Below, in pieces: positions 12,175-25,922 of a stretch of DNA of 64,000 nucleotides. The stretch's first letter is position 1; each line of letters opens with the position of its first letter. The DNA comes from Talpa occidentalis (lineage: Eukaryota > Chordata > Mammalia > Eulipotyphla > Talpidae): NCBI RefSeq assembly GCF_014898055.3, contig NW_023601104.1:86287106-86351105 (forward strand), in the 5' to 3' direction. Position numbers and translations under genes: made by a program. The notes under the pieces were generated by a model that had not been told where the DNA came from, ran no database searches, and saw only the letters and a list, made by a program, of their open reading frames with translations.

Positions 12175-12345
12175 CATCTGTAATATTTTTCTCATCTGTA
12201 ATAATTTTCTCAACTCAATACAATAAGGATAGTTACTTCATAGGGTTTTATGGAATAAGATGAGAGTAACTACAAAATGCTGGGAACAGAGTCTAACACA
12301 AATTAAGTTCACAATAAATGTTGGATGTTATCATCACCTTGTATC
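12175..12345 (+). repeat. MIR SINE fragment
   Basis: 3' half of MIR in sense orientation: 'tttctcatctgtaataattt', 'cttcatagggttttatggaa', 'gctgggaacagagtctaaca' and 'caataaatgttggatgttat'. Confidence 0.75.
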
Positions 12346-12993
12346 ACATACATTCTACTTGTATGATTTTATCATAATTTTCTGTTGTCTGTCTCTCCTA
12401 TTAAACTATGAACCTCAGAAAAGTGGGGACCATATCATTTTCATCTTTGTTGCTTTAATGCCTAGTAGTATCTGAAACAGTAAAAACACATGAAATGTTT
12501 AAGGGAAGGAAGGATAAATAAATCTTTTTCAATGAACAAGGTAACATCTTCTATCAGATGAGGAAAGGATTGTCAGGAAGTCTCTGCTTTCAAATTGTGG
12601 TAGTTTCACACATGCATGGCATAAACTGTAGATGACAAAGGTATCAAGAGATCTCCACAAACAAAGAGACAGAGCAACAGAAAGAGGTGCTGTGGCCCTA
12701 GCTCATTACACATCTTCAACACATCTAGTAACTCCACAGAAGTTGACAAAAAGCAATGACAACTAATGACCCAAAAGTTCTCTTGAATTCAGATTAGTCC
12801 ACAGCAGTCCTGCTGTGAGTTAAAACAAAAGTAAATTCAGTTAAAGTACTTACAGGTGTTGTTTTATTCCCTTTTCCCTTGTAACTAATCACTTAGTCAC
12901 ACTGCCATCTTACCCTTCTCCCTTGCATCCTCATATTGTCCATATACACGTTATTAAAAACATTGAAAACATGCTATATTGGGCTCCTGATTT
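12346..12993. other. Non-coding stretch, nothing recognised
   Basis: No repeat or exon recognised before the SINE target site. Confidence 0.4.
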
Positions 12994-13007
12994 GAAAATT
13001 TAGTCTT

Positions 13008-13285
13008 GGGCCTCCCTGGTGGCGCGAGGGGTTAAGACACAACCTATGAAGCTGACCGCAGCCACTGCAGCACGAGTTCAATCCCTGGCCAGGGAGCAAC
13101 CCACATGGTGTGGCAGACCTCTCCTGATTCGCCCACTGTTCCCCTCAGCAGTGTATTTCAGTCAATCTGCCTGTTCTGCTCCTCACTCTGTCTCTGGTGT
13201 ATCCTATCACCACCGACGCCTCTGGCCTGTACCCCAGTTCTTCTATGCATAAATAAATAAATCTTTAAAAAAAAAAAAAAGAAAA
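13008..13285 (+). mobile_element. tRNA-headed SINE, older subfamily
   Basis: The body starts with 'ggcctccctggtggcgcgag', has a tRNA-like head (A-box-like tggcgcgagggg, B-box-like gagttcaatccc), a pyrimidine-rich middle and ends in 'aaataaataaatcttt' plus an A run. It is flanked by a perfect 14-base target-site duplication, gaaaatttagtctt, at 12994-13007 and 13286-13299. It has the older 3' module 'ggcctgtaccccagttctt'. Pol III transcription and L1-driven insertion are known for this class of element. Any open frames inside are by-products. Confidence 0.95.
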
Positions 13286-13309
13286 GAAAATTTAGTCTTA
13301 AAAGATAAA

Positions 13310-13820
13310 AATTAACCAGAAAGTAGAGCTCTCCATCTGGCAGGAGTCAGAGGTAAACCAAGAGGGGCACCTTTAAGTACATCCAAGAGCTATAGAGGAA
13401 GCAGTCCGGTGAGATGCAAGTTCTTCCCAGGGTGAGCTGCCACCAGAACAGCCAACCCTCAGCACACCACAGCCCTCCCTCCCCTGACTTGATAAAGCAG
13501 GCTGAGACACAAGGCCACGCCAGGTTAAATCATTTATCAGGGCTCTGAGAGTTCAGAGCCCTTACTGGGTTGGTGAAGATTCCACATACAAATTCACTGT
13601 GGTTATTCTCATCGATCCAGTCCAGAGAGCCACAAAAGTCCTGAGACCCGGTGGACCACCAGGCCAGTCCACATGCACGGGAAGATGCAAGGATCGACAT
13701 CCGCAGGCCTCAAGAGCCTTGGCCTTGGGAAGGCCATGAGCAACCCCATAGACGGCTCTCCCCATCCAGCCTGGAGAGGACAGGACGCTGCAGCTCCGCC
13801 GCTACCACTACTAATGATAG
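13310..13820. other. GC-rich unclassified block with a hairpin
   Basis: The block contrasts with AT-rich flanks and contains a perfect 10-base inverted repeat with a 4-base loop at 13539-13562 (agggctctga/tcagagccct). Short open frames on both strands overlap and show no domain. It could be an old LTR, a diverged repeat or a unique conserved element. I cannot decide. Confidence 0.35.
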
Positions 13821-14087
13821 TGTAAAAATCCTACTAATAAACAACTTAGGACAGCCATATCTACTTAAGTGTTCTTTGTTTGCTAACATGAGTTGTTCAT
13901 GGCTACATTGTCAATTATGATAGATAAATTACAACAGTAGTTGAAAACTTTAAGTGATGATATATCTTGTTTCTATTAAGATAAATGGTTTGTCTTTGCT
14001 TTATCTTATTAGGAAGTTATATATCGGTGTTTAAAATGCTGTTTGGTGTAACAGCTGTAAAATAAATTCTTTAACAGAGAATCACAA

Positions 14088-14351
14088 GGGCCTCCCTTAA
14101 GCACAGCACTATGAAGCTATCCAAAGCCTCTGCAACACGAGTTTGATCCCTGGTCAGCCAGGGAGCAACTCACATGGTGCAGCAGACCTTTTCTTTATTG
14201 TCTGCTGATCCCCTCAGCAGTGTATTTCAGTAGATCTGCCTGTTCTGTTCCCCACTCTGTCTCTGGTAGATCTGCTCACCCCCACTGCACCTCTGGCCTG
14301 TACCCCAGTTCTTGTACACATAAATAAATAAATCTCTTAAAAAAGAGAGAG
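14088..14351 (+). mobile_element. tRNA-headed SINE, older subfamily, diverged
   Basis: The same body as the other SINEs, but the head has lost much of the A box ('gggcctcccttaagcacagc'). The middle and tail are clear: 'cccctcagcagtgtatttca', 'ggcctgtaccccagttcttg' and 'aaataaataaatctctt'. I could not find a clean target-site duplication, which fits an older insertion. Confidence 0.9.
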
Positions 14352-14504
14352 AAGTGCAAACAAAGAAAAAAAAAGAAATCAAACTGGAAATATATATTAT
14401 ATACATATAATACATATAGATATAGGTCTATCAGCATCCTTAGAATGTTAGCACACTAAACATGGAGTGACACCACGTAGGTTTGAAGTCCTGTTACCTT
14501 TGCC

Positions 14505-14665
14505 TTTTGCATAAGTAACTGCTCTGAGGATTTGCCGCCTCATTTATAGTGAGAAGTAATAGTACCTTCCTCACTAACTCCTTGTCAGTATTACAGGAGA
14601 TAATTTGGCAAAGCACGTTTACAGCACTTGACAGGCATGAGCTGTTATTAATATGATTGCTATAT
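14505..14665 (+). repeat. MIR SINE fragment
   Basis: Sense MIR-like 3' half: 'tttgccgcctcatttatagt', 'agtaatagtaccttcctcac', 'ggcaaagcacgtttacagca' and 'cttgacaggcatgagctgtt'. Confidence 0.6.
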
Positions 14666-14779
14666 TCTACTACGTGGCAAGCCCAGGGAATACTTACAGA
14701 AATGGAACAAAATGCTTTAATGGAAATACATAAGTGGTACAAGAGAAACACAGATGAGAGAACAAGCAGGGAGAAGGCA

Positions 14780-14840
14780 AGGCTGTCATTCTCATTTTAC
14801 AGATGTGGAAGCCAAGACTTAAAAAAGTGAGCAACTGGCA
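14780..14840 (-). repeat. Short MIR fragment (antisense)
   Basis: 'ctcattttacagatgtggaa' followed by 'gccaagactt' corresponds to the reverse complement of the MIR core. Confidence 0.55.
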
Positions 14841-15394
14841 GTAGGTAAATGTCCTTAAAATTAATTTCGTAAAATTCACCTTCCTAAATGTGTAATGTGT
14901 TCTGTTTATCAAATTTACTGGGTTAGTAAAAATGGCTTTCATAGCTTGAAAAGCGAAGAATACTGAAAATAGGAGAAGTTTAAGAGCTTTAAAAGGAAGG
15001 CTAATATTTGATTTTTTGCTAATGAAACTTAGCAAAATAGAAATGTCCATATTTATTTTAGAAATTTGTTTTGCTGATTTCCAAACTCATTTTAATACTA
15101 TACAATTTGTCAGATTTCAGCAATTTTAGGATATCTTAAAGTATATTTTTGAAATTCTTCCTTCTGATCGATGGTCAACGAGTATTAAAGATACAAATCA
15201 CAGGATCTACCACAGCAAAGCACTCTGACAGTCCCACCTTCCTAATACATTCTGAACATTTTAACCCTTTTATGTCCATCATTTCAATGAACTTATAACA
15301 CACTGACCTATCCAAATTGTCACTTACCAGCAAAGTTTCTGCATTTCCTATGTAGTGACATTGTGGGGAGGAGGTATTTTTATTTAAGATGTTC

Positions 15395-15560
15395 TTAGTT
15401 TTAAGTTTAAATTCTTAATTTAAATACTTAATGTAATTAAATCTTTAATCAAAATAAAAGAAAATTGGATTTAATTTAATTCCATTTAAAGTTGAAATTC
15501 AATTTAATTTAAAATTAAGATTTAATTTAAAATTGTGATTTCACATGCTTTTGAATTTAA
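15395..15560. repeat. TTTAAAT/TTTAATT-rich degenerate array
   Basis: The self-complementary core TTTAAA/AATTTAATT recurs roughly a dozen times in about 160 bases, with irregular spacing and in both orientations by symmetry. It is not a simple microsatellite. Such AT-rich arrays can behave as nuclear-matrix attachment or DNA-unwinding regions, but nothing in the sequence proves that here. Confidence 0.7.
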
Positions 15561-16825
15561 ATTGTAAATGGCTACAGATACAAACTGAAAGCTCATATGT
15601 CATTTCAAATGCTGGCAACAGAATATTAAAAGTATTTGAAGTTAAAAAAATACAAAATGACAGACAGAAGCATCCAAATTCAAATCCGAAAGGATCTGAA
15701 ACAAACATAAATTACATGAAAGTCAAAAAGTTGGTTGGAAAGTAGTAGCATGTCTTATAGGAGGATTTATCATTTTTTTAATGATCAATTCCAATATAAC
15801 TTACATTTTGTTAAACTTGTATTTTTTGTTAAAATTATCAGAAGTAAATTTGACAAAAATTGGCATTTGGTTAACAGCTCTTCAGAAGAATTGAACTGCT
15901 TCCTAAATAAATTTGCCAAATATCCTGTTAAGCAAGAAGGGACTTCATTTCCTGGTCCCCTGTTATGTTTTTGGTGCTTTTGTTTTTGTTTTTCAGAAAC
16001 TGTATTACCTATTGGTTTAACAGCCACCCTCTGAAATATGTCATAATATTTGTATTGTTGCTTTTACTATTTAAAGGAGTTGGCAAAATCCTCTCCTTTA
16101 GGAGAAAAAGTAAGATTCTGTATTAAGGAGAAAAACACAATTTGATAAGTACCCAAAGAACCAGAAAAACAAACAATAGTTGCTTCTTTCTTCCAAAATT
16201 TAACAGTTTTGTCTCATTATTTTGAATATAGGGTTCCTCTTTAGGAAACTACTGTCACCAATGTTTGTCATAAAATGTTACTAAAATACATATTTATACT
16301 ATCTCTCTTCAAGAGTTATATAAATCCCTACTTATTTACTGAAAAGAAATGTCATACTTTTCAATGATTTATTTCCTTGCTACAATAAAAGACATTTTAG
16401 AAAAAGCCAAGAAAATTAGGAAGGAACAAGGAGGAGAACACCACACACTGTGTGTAGGTGTTCAGTAAATGGTATTTTATGTTGATAAGGCAGAGTAAGG
16501 GGAAAGGAAGGGGAAGTGTAATTCTAAGTACATTCGTTTTTTTAATTTATGCTGCAAGTCAGAATTATTTAGTCACACCTCTGTCTTTAATGTAAAATCA
16601 GTGATGAAGCAATCACTGAAATGTAAATCAGACAGAAGAGAATAAGAACTAAGATCTGCTCTTTAACCATTTTCTTGGCCAGCAGGGAAGGAAATACTAC
16701 TTCACAGTCCATGAAAGATGAGTTTTAGGAATTCAGAGGATTAGGGATACTTTTTAATGCGCCAAGGGATGTCAATAAGATTGTCATTTTAATTACCAAT
16801 TGCCTAGTACCTACCCATAAGCCTG
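15561..16825. other. Non-coding stretch, nothing recognised
   Basis: AT-rich with short frames on both strands (for example 15735-16034 and its antisense 15785-16027), which lack any recognisable domain. Confidence 0.4.
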
Positions 16826-16829
16826 TAAT

Positions 16830-16905
16830 ATATCTACTTTTAATGTGCTAAGTAAAATTATCCCCACTGTTTTACAGATGAGGAGACAAAAATCAAAAGG
16901 ATAAA
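16830..16905 (-). repeat. Short MIR fragment (antisense)
   Basis: 'ttatccccactgttttacag' followed by 'atgaggagacaaaaatc' matches the reverse complement of the MIR centre. Confidence 0.65.
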
Positions 16906-17029
16906 GAGCCATTTCTACACCTACCATTTTATCAGCAAACGAGTCAAAAACTGAAAGTCATAATTGCAGAGTCTGAGTGGAAATACATTTGTTTTTCATC
17001 CCAGAGGTTGCATTCCCTGATGATTTAGA

Positions 17030-17240
17030 AAGCATGAACTCTAGCACTGTGTGCCTGCATTAAATCCTTGCTCTGCCACTTACTAGCTGTGTGATCAAGC
17101 CAAGTTACTTAACTTCACTGTGCTTCAGTTTCTCCATCTGTAAAGTGGGTTGTTCTGATGATTAAATAGCTTAATATGTCTAAGGCAATCAGATCTGTAT
17201 CTGGCCCTGTGGAAGCACTATTTAGCTGTCAACTATTATT
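17030..17240 (+). repeat. MIR SINE, well preserved
   Basis: The conserved MIR centre is clear: 'ttgctctgccacttactagc', 'tgtgtgatcaagccaagtta', 'cttcagtttctccatctgta' and 'aagtgggttgttctgatgat', ending in 'aagcactatttagctgtcaa'. Confidence 0.9.
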
Positions 17241-17814
17241 ACTAAGTCTTGTCCAAGATTGATTTCCTCTTCTGGAGAAAAGACCCCACATTTTCCCTGG
17301 GGGAATTCAGAGGATGCTCCTACACTACTCAGTCCATGTGGCTGCATGGTCTACCATGGTTACTGACATAAATCAATGCCCTGAATCTCCTCAATCAGAG
17401 CAGTGGTTCCCATGGTCTCTGCTTCCAGGTTGGCCTTGGGTCACAAGCTCATTCAATGAAACTTTTGGAGAATTGCTGGAGAAAACAAAGAGGCTTTTGC
17501 AGTTGGATTGAGTGTCATCAGAATGTCAAAATGGCATTTCCAGTAGCCACTTTGTAGAAAGAGAATGCTTGAGAGCAGATTCCATCTGGGACAAAGCACT
17601 GATAAATAATAGGAAGGACTAAAGTTAAAGGCACAATTTGAGCCACTCCATCCAGCTTTGACTGACAAGATCTACCCATTAACTTTACAGATAAATGATC
17701 CAATTAAATTATTTGCATTGTCAGTTTGAGATGGGGATCTATAACTTGCAAGCAAAAGTATTCTTACTAATCCTCTTCAATTCTCCTTTTAAATTGTATA
17801 AGTATCAGGATTTC
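17241..17814. other. Non-coding stretch before the UBAP1 pseudogene
   Basis: No repeat was named. The small open frames on both strands lack recognisable domains. I looked here for a target-site duplication matching the 3' flank of the pseudogene and did not find a convincing one. Confidence 0.4.
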
Positions 17815-20210
<2,396 letters not shown>

Positions 20211-22105
20211 AGTCCTGATGAATCTAAAGTAATTTGCTATAACTATTTTGATTCTTCAGAGATAACTACTAATAAAAATCTAAAAGGTAAAAAACAAATT
20301 TAAGGATCTACTTATATTGTGCAATTTCTCCTATCCAACATCCCCATTGAAACAAATTGGCTGAAGCCATGAGAGATGCTAAATTTGGTTACATACAATT
20401 TACCATTTGTTCCCCTACTTATCTCTACTGGATAGAGGAGGAAGCTGGGGACTTGGGAAATGAACAGCTCTGAGTTAATACACTGATAGATTTATGTACT
20501 ACCACTTTCAAAAGTATCTAAGGCGGATTATCTAGATACAAATAAAATTAAGGAAAATTTCACAGACCCTCTTTGAATTCTCTTACTGTGCTGAATGACC
20601 AAATCCCCAATCTCTGAAGAAGAATGAAAGAAGGAAAGAAAATAGGAAGGAATATTCTGACCGTTTGGCCTGATCATCAAACCTTACACAATTCAATGTG
20701 CTTTTGTCTCTCCCTTTCCTAAAAGCTAGTGAAATCGGATCCCTCTCTTCCCATATCATGTCCATTAAATAAAAAAGATCACAAAGTAGAGAGGCTTGCA
20801 GCCTGGTGTGAGCACACACTCAGCACTTGACCTTCAATCACAGACTCTAGTGCCACAGAAATGAGGCTCCAGAAGCATAATTTTAGATGCCAATTTGAAA
20901 TTCCAACTGCTATTGAAGAAATACATTATTTTCATTATTATTCCTTTGTATTACTAGATGTGGGAAAGATAAATTAAATGTGAAATCTCTGATACCTGGC
21001 CAGACTACAAGTCTCTGACATGACGTGGAATTTGGGGTGATGACACTAATCTCCCATGCCAGTGGAGTTATTTGGTATACAATCCAGTGATAACATTCGG
21101 GTCCACACTCTAAGAAATGATCTTTTTCTCCATTTGAAAATACCTTACATAATTTATAGTTCAATGCCCATAGCAGGCACCCACCATGAAAATAATTCCC
21201 TCTTACTTCAGATTGGTGGAATCAATATTAATAACTTAAGTCCACTACTTGCAACTATCTCACAAGTCATAGCAACACCAGTGATCAAAATGTTGGAAAA
21301 GGAGCAGGGAAAAAAGAAGGATGATAAACTAAGACAGATAAGAAGATTATTAATAGCTTCAGAATTAGACAGCTGCACTGAGAAAAACAGATGGAGTTGG
21401 CAGTCTCATAATTGCCTCTGATTGACTGATATGACAAACGTAACAATAGCAGTTGAGGTACAGCAGAGCTCCAAACAGCAGTAAGTCACATATATCAAAA
21501 CCCAAGGGGAGACATTCGTTTGCACTCTTTAAATTTTAGTTTAATATTTGAAAGCTTACCTTATAGTGAATCTCACTGACCTCAAAGTCTGATTTTTCTT
21601 CTCAAGAGACAGGGCTTGAGCATGGCAGCCAAGCGGGGTTGGAAACAGGGTCTCTTGCCCAGAGCAGAAGATGCTGTTGTAGCCAAGAATCCCACAGAAT
21701 CAATAGTCAAAATAGAGATTAGAGCCAAATAATAAGCGGGGGAAAGAGAGCAAAGGAGTCAGTAACTCAATAGGAAATCTGAAACAGAAGTTGGGGCTTG
21801 AATGAATGAAAGGAAAAGAAGCAGGAAGGTGAAGTAGGGTTGCTACGTTAAGCTGAATCTCTGCTATTCTAAAAATGGAGGGCCCTTGTGGCAATGCAGT
21901 GATACGTAAAAGGTCAAAGAGCCAGAGGACACAAAACTGAACTAATGATGTCCTGTAATCTCCAGCTGAAGTGCCAATGGAAGGAAGATCTTTCATACAA
22001 ACTTTAAAATAATTATGAAATTTAATTTCTCAGTTATTCACCCATAGAGTATAACATAGCAGATGGAAAACAGGCTTGGGAATTCTATATGACGTGGCTC
22101 GAGGT
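20211..22105. other. Non-coding stretch, nothing recognised
   Basis: The 121-codon frame at 21056-21421 has no recognisable domain. No repeat could be named. Part of the pseudogene 3' UTR may extend into the first 100 bases. Confidence 0.4.
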
Positions 22106-22109
22106 CTAA

Positions 22110-22275
22110 GCTCCTTCTCTCACTTCATGTGCTCTGGTGAGTAACTTCGTTTATCTAAAACTCAGCCTCCTGAGAATAGCAGTAGTGCTTACTTCATGGG
22201 ATTTTAGGAAGACAAAACCATACCAGCCATATAAAGCGCTGAGCCCATTACTTGTTACATATAAAGTGCTATTTA
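22110..22275 (+). repeat. MIR SINE fragment
   Basis: Sense MIR 3' half: 'gtgagtaacttcgtttatct', 'aaaactcagcctcctgagaa', 'gcttacttcatgggatttta' and 'ataaagcgctgagcccatta'. Confidence 0.7.
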
Positions 22276-22279
22276 CTTT

Positions 22280-22440
22280 TTTTTTAAAGTTGCATTCACA
22301 TATAACTAACCTACGATAAATTCTACCTATTCAAGTTGTAAATCTGGTAAGTTTTATGACATGCATACCTTTATTAAACCATTTCTACCACTAGGAAAAT
22401 GAACATACCATCACCCCCCAAAGTTCTCTTATGTCCCATT
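22280..22440 (-). mobile_element. Possible L1 3' UTR fragment (antisense)
   Basis: The string order 'gcattcacatataactaacc', 'tttatgacatgcataccttt' and 'aacataccatcacccc' resembles the reverse complement of an old L1 3' UTR. Weak evidence. Confidence 0.35.
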
Positions 22441-22454
22441 CACTACTTCCCTCT

Positions 22455-22555
22455 TCCTTTTTCAGATGAGGCAACCGAAGCTCAAATTCAAGTAACATCC
22501 TAAGTCACATAGTTGGTATGTGACTGACTATGGATATGCACTCAAATCTGTAAAG
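22455..22555 (-). repeat. MIR fragment (antisense)
   Basis: 'tttttcagatgaggcaaccg', 'aagctcaaattcaagtaaca' and 'taagtcacatagttggtatg' match the reverse complement of the MIR centre. Confidence 0.7.
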
Positions 22556-23157
22556 TCTCAGAATGATTAATTTACCTATTTGCTCAGAATAACAATTCCT
22601 TCTTCAGTATGAAACATTCCTCCATCTCAGAATATGACGAGACTCATCTAATGTTCACATTGTCGTGGGGCATCTGATCCAAGACAGATGTTGTTTGGAT
22701 GATGTGAAAAACCTCATTAATTAACTCAGCTCTATTTTGTGAGCATCTTCCCAATGCCACTCATCATTCCATGTGCTAGAAACAGAGAAGAACAAGGAAG
22801 ACAAGGCGCTACTCTAAGAATTTTACCTTTTGGTGTTTGGGAGCAGAACGGGGAAAGTGGCATGAAGACCATGGCAAGTACAAAAACAGGCTAACCCAGG
22901 GAGTGACGCATGTGTGGTGCACAGAATACAGTGACAGAAAGTGGTTGGCATGAAGAATGATGGATTTCATGGATGAGTTTATAGCACACATTGGAGGTAG
23001 ACCTCAGAGGACTTTTGAATGGGTTGTATGAGAAGAGTGAGGGTAATAAGGAAATGGGAAAGGGAGTTGTAGAGAAGAGCACGGGAGAGGAACTGGGCAG
23101 AGAAAGGAGCCAAGCACTCTGTTTTGGCCTAATTAAGTGTGAGGGGCCTATTACAAT

Positions 23158-23318
23158 CGTCCTTCTCAAACTTTAATATGCACAGGAATCACCTGGGACC
23201 TTGTTAAAATGCAGATTCAGACTCTGTACCTCGGGGTCGGCCCCAGGTCCAACTTTTCTAACATTTCTGGGATAATGCCAATGATGCTAATACATGAACC
23301 AGGCTTCGAGTAGTAACA
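23158..23318 (+). repeat. MER5A-like hAT (Charlie) element
   Basis: It opens 'ccttctcaaactttaatatg', then 'caggaatcacctgggacctt', 'gttaaaatgcagattcagac' and 'tctaacatttctgggataat', ending with 'gatgctaatacatgaacc'. This is the MER5A layout with moderate divergence. Confidence 0.85.
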
Positions 23319-24650
23319 CCTACATAACCAAGCGATCTGCAGCTCTGCAGACAGGTGAGGGACTGAGTTATAAAATAGGGGAACATTAGGTATATTCCTT
23401 AAGGAAAGTCCAAGTTGACAGGGTCCAAACCAGAGTTTAAAGAAAATATTAAACAATTTAATAGAGAAAGCCAGCATTTGTATAACGCAATGCAAAAAAA
23501 AAAATTTTAAAGAGAAAGGGTTAAATGTAGGTTTCAAGAAACAGGAAGTGGGTTGAATATTGCAAACAGACCCACTGGGCAGGGAAAGTGGACAAAGTCT
23601 CTCCTCTTCCCTGCTTTTGGCTAATCCAACCCTGACCCTTCCTATAAGAATCATTTTAAAATTTTAGAGTTAAAAAAAAAAAAAAACTGTAAAGGCCGAG
23701 AGTGAAAGACACCAGATCAACTCAAACATTGATTAGTGTTTTGACTCACAAAACTTACATACAAAACAAACAACTTAAAAATTAATCCTTTACACTAATG
23801 GCTAAGTGGATTATTTGGGAAGGAAAAATGAAGAAATATGAACATATCTAGGAACTGAATAAGTTAAAACTATTGCTGAGTTCTGCCTGAACTCTAAAAA
23901 AGAGGAGGAAGATCCCCTAAAGGGCCACACAAAGCATTTAAATTTGAGCTCAGCAAAGCATGTATTACTGTTTTAACAGCTGGAGTGGGTAAGCGTTCTT
24001 CTGTTTTAGCAGTTTTAATAGCTGATGACAAGAGAGTAAGGTTAGACACCCAGAGAGCTCGGCAGCCTCACAGGCAACACCTGAAGTGAGCACGAGTCTG
24101 TTTTGATGGGATGGAACAGTGTCTTCTGAAGAACAAAATGTTTAATAGACTGTTCTATAGATTTTAAATTAAAGTGGATTTGCCCTTAACTTAAACTTGA
24201 CCAGCACAATTCACAAAAGCTCAAAGCCACAGCGTTGTGATCGCGGGGTTACACAATGGGAAGCAGACATCATGGGTGAACACAGGCCTAGCAAAGGCAG
24301 CCTGGATGCACGTCTGTCCTGTGTTCAGACAGACACCACATAAAACAAAATAGGGAACTGGCCATAAAGTGAAACTGGGATTTTCTAACTATCCGGTCCA
24401 TTCAATCAAAAGTAGAAAGCAAATTGGGAAACTGGGAAACTGGGTTCGGCTCTTGTTCCCTCTTTTTTATGTACACTCTAAACCCTATTATGATCTTTCA
24501 TGTAAAACATTCCAGCTTCAATCAATGACTTTTACCTTTAGGAGGGACCTAAAAATCAAATATGACATAAATATCCTCCCAGAAGAACATTACCTAGTAG
24601 GACAGATGTAACATATTCCCCATGTAGATATGAGAAAGAACGCCAAATTT
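23319..24650. other. Non-coding stretch, nothing recognised
   Basis: The 145-codon minus-strand frame at 23217-23654 starts inside the MER5A element and has no domain. No other features recognised. Confidence 0.4.
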
Positions 24651-24656
24651 TTAAAA

Positions 24657-24832
24657 CAGTGGTGCTCAAACTCTAGGGAATGTCAGAATCAGCTGGAGGA
24701 CTTGTTAAACCAGATTGCTGAGTCCCACCTCCAGAGTTTCTGAATCAGTATGGGGGACTGGTGAGAATCTCCCCAAGTGCTCAGGTGTTACTGTGCTGCC
24801 TTTCCGTAGCAGCACTGGTTTGGAGGGACCAG
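24657..24832 (+). repeat. MER5A-like hAT (Charlie) element, nearly complete
   Basis: It begins 'cagtggtgctcaaactctag', which is the typical MER5A terminus, continues 'agaatcagctggaggacttg', 'ccagattgctgagtcccacc', 'tccagagtttctgaatcagt' and ends near 'gcactggtttggagg'. Confidence 0.9.
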
Positions 24833-25615
24833 CCAGAAGGGACTGTCAGCCACTGCTCTCAGAGTGGGTGTCGCTGAGACAGTTAACACTGAGTGAGTCC
24901 TGCAGGAGTGAAGATCGCAACATGAGCACTAGCAGAAAGATGTTGGTACTAATCACTAAATGGTTAGTAATGGGCTAGTCATTAGGCTAAAGCTACACTT
25001 TTCTCTATCCCTATATTTTTAGGGTCCTTGAAAATTTAAAAACAGAGCAGAGATATCCCCTTTTTCACAATGCTTGAAAAAGCAAAAAAAAAAAGCACTT
25101 TCAAAGAAGCTCCGCCATATCCTAATTTCACAATATCATCTTGAACCTCACTCTCTCACTTGCTGCTTTTATTGCACTGACCATCCACACTCAAACATTT
25201 TAAAAGGTGTCACTATGAAAAATGCCAGAGACAAGAATTGGGGAGCTTTTCTTAGGCAGGGCTTGATTTTCTTTTTAGATATCCTTATCAAAGAATACAT
25301 TTCTATTGTATTCACCTCTGACCACACATCAATTTAAGCCTTTGTGTGTTTTTTTGCTACTGCCCAGGACACAATTTTCTAAGACATAAAAATACTTTTC
25401 AAATGAAATTCGAAAAAAAAATTAGACAGTGATAAAACAACACAGATGAGGACAAAGCAGCCTATAATACAACAGTCTATATACCAGTTTGCTGGAACAG
25501 CAACAAAAAAGAACCAGAGTGGGAAATGTATCATTCAAATGATAGTCAGGTCCACTGCATCTTGGTGAGGGAATCTGAGCCTTGGTACAAATTCAGAAAG
25601 AAAAAGAAGAGATCT
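24833..25615. other. Non-coding stretch, nothing recognised
   Basis: No repeat or exon recognised. Several short A runs are present. Confidence 0.4.
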
Positions 25616-25633
25616 TTAAATACTCTGTTTTTA

Positions 25634-25908
25634 GGACCTCCCCTGGTGGCGCAGCAGTTGAGCACTGGGTTGGGAACCTGCCCACAGCCTCTGCAGTGCC
25701 GGTTCGATCGCCAGCCACTGGTGAGGGTCCCACATGGCGCAGCAGACCTCTCCTGTCTCGCCTGCTGCTCCCCTCAGCAGTGTATTTCATCAGTCTGGCT
25801 GTTCTGTTCCCTGCTCTGGCTCTGGTGAATTCTCTCACCCTCCTGTGCTTCTGACTGTACCCAGTGCTTGTATAAATAAACAAATAAATCTTTAATAAAT
25901 AAATAAAT
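25634..25908 (+). mobile_element. tRNA-headed SINE, younger subfamily
   Basis: A full body with A box (tggcgcagcagttgagc) and B box (ggttcgatcgc) and the younger 3' module 'gtgcttctgactgtacccag'. The tail is (AAAT)n. The flanks 'aaatactctgttttta' (25618-25633) and 'aaatactgttttta' (25909-25922) are a target-site duplication differing by a 2-base deletion. Confidence 0.95.
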
Positions 25909-25922
25909 AAATACTGTTTTTA

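Noticed and set aside
13020..13090. tRNA gene candidates from A-box/B-box matches
   Set aside because: All such matches found (here and in the other SINE copies) are SINE heads; none can be folded into a complete tRNA with an acceptor stem.
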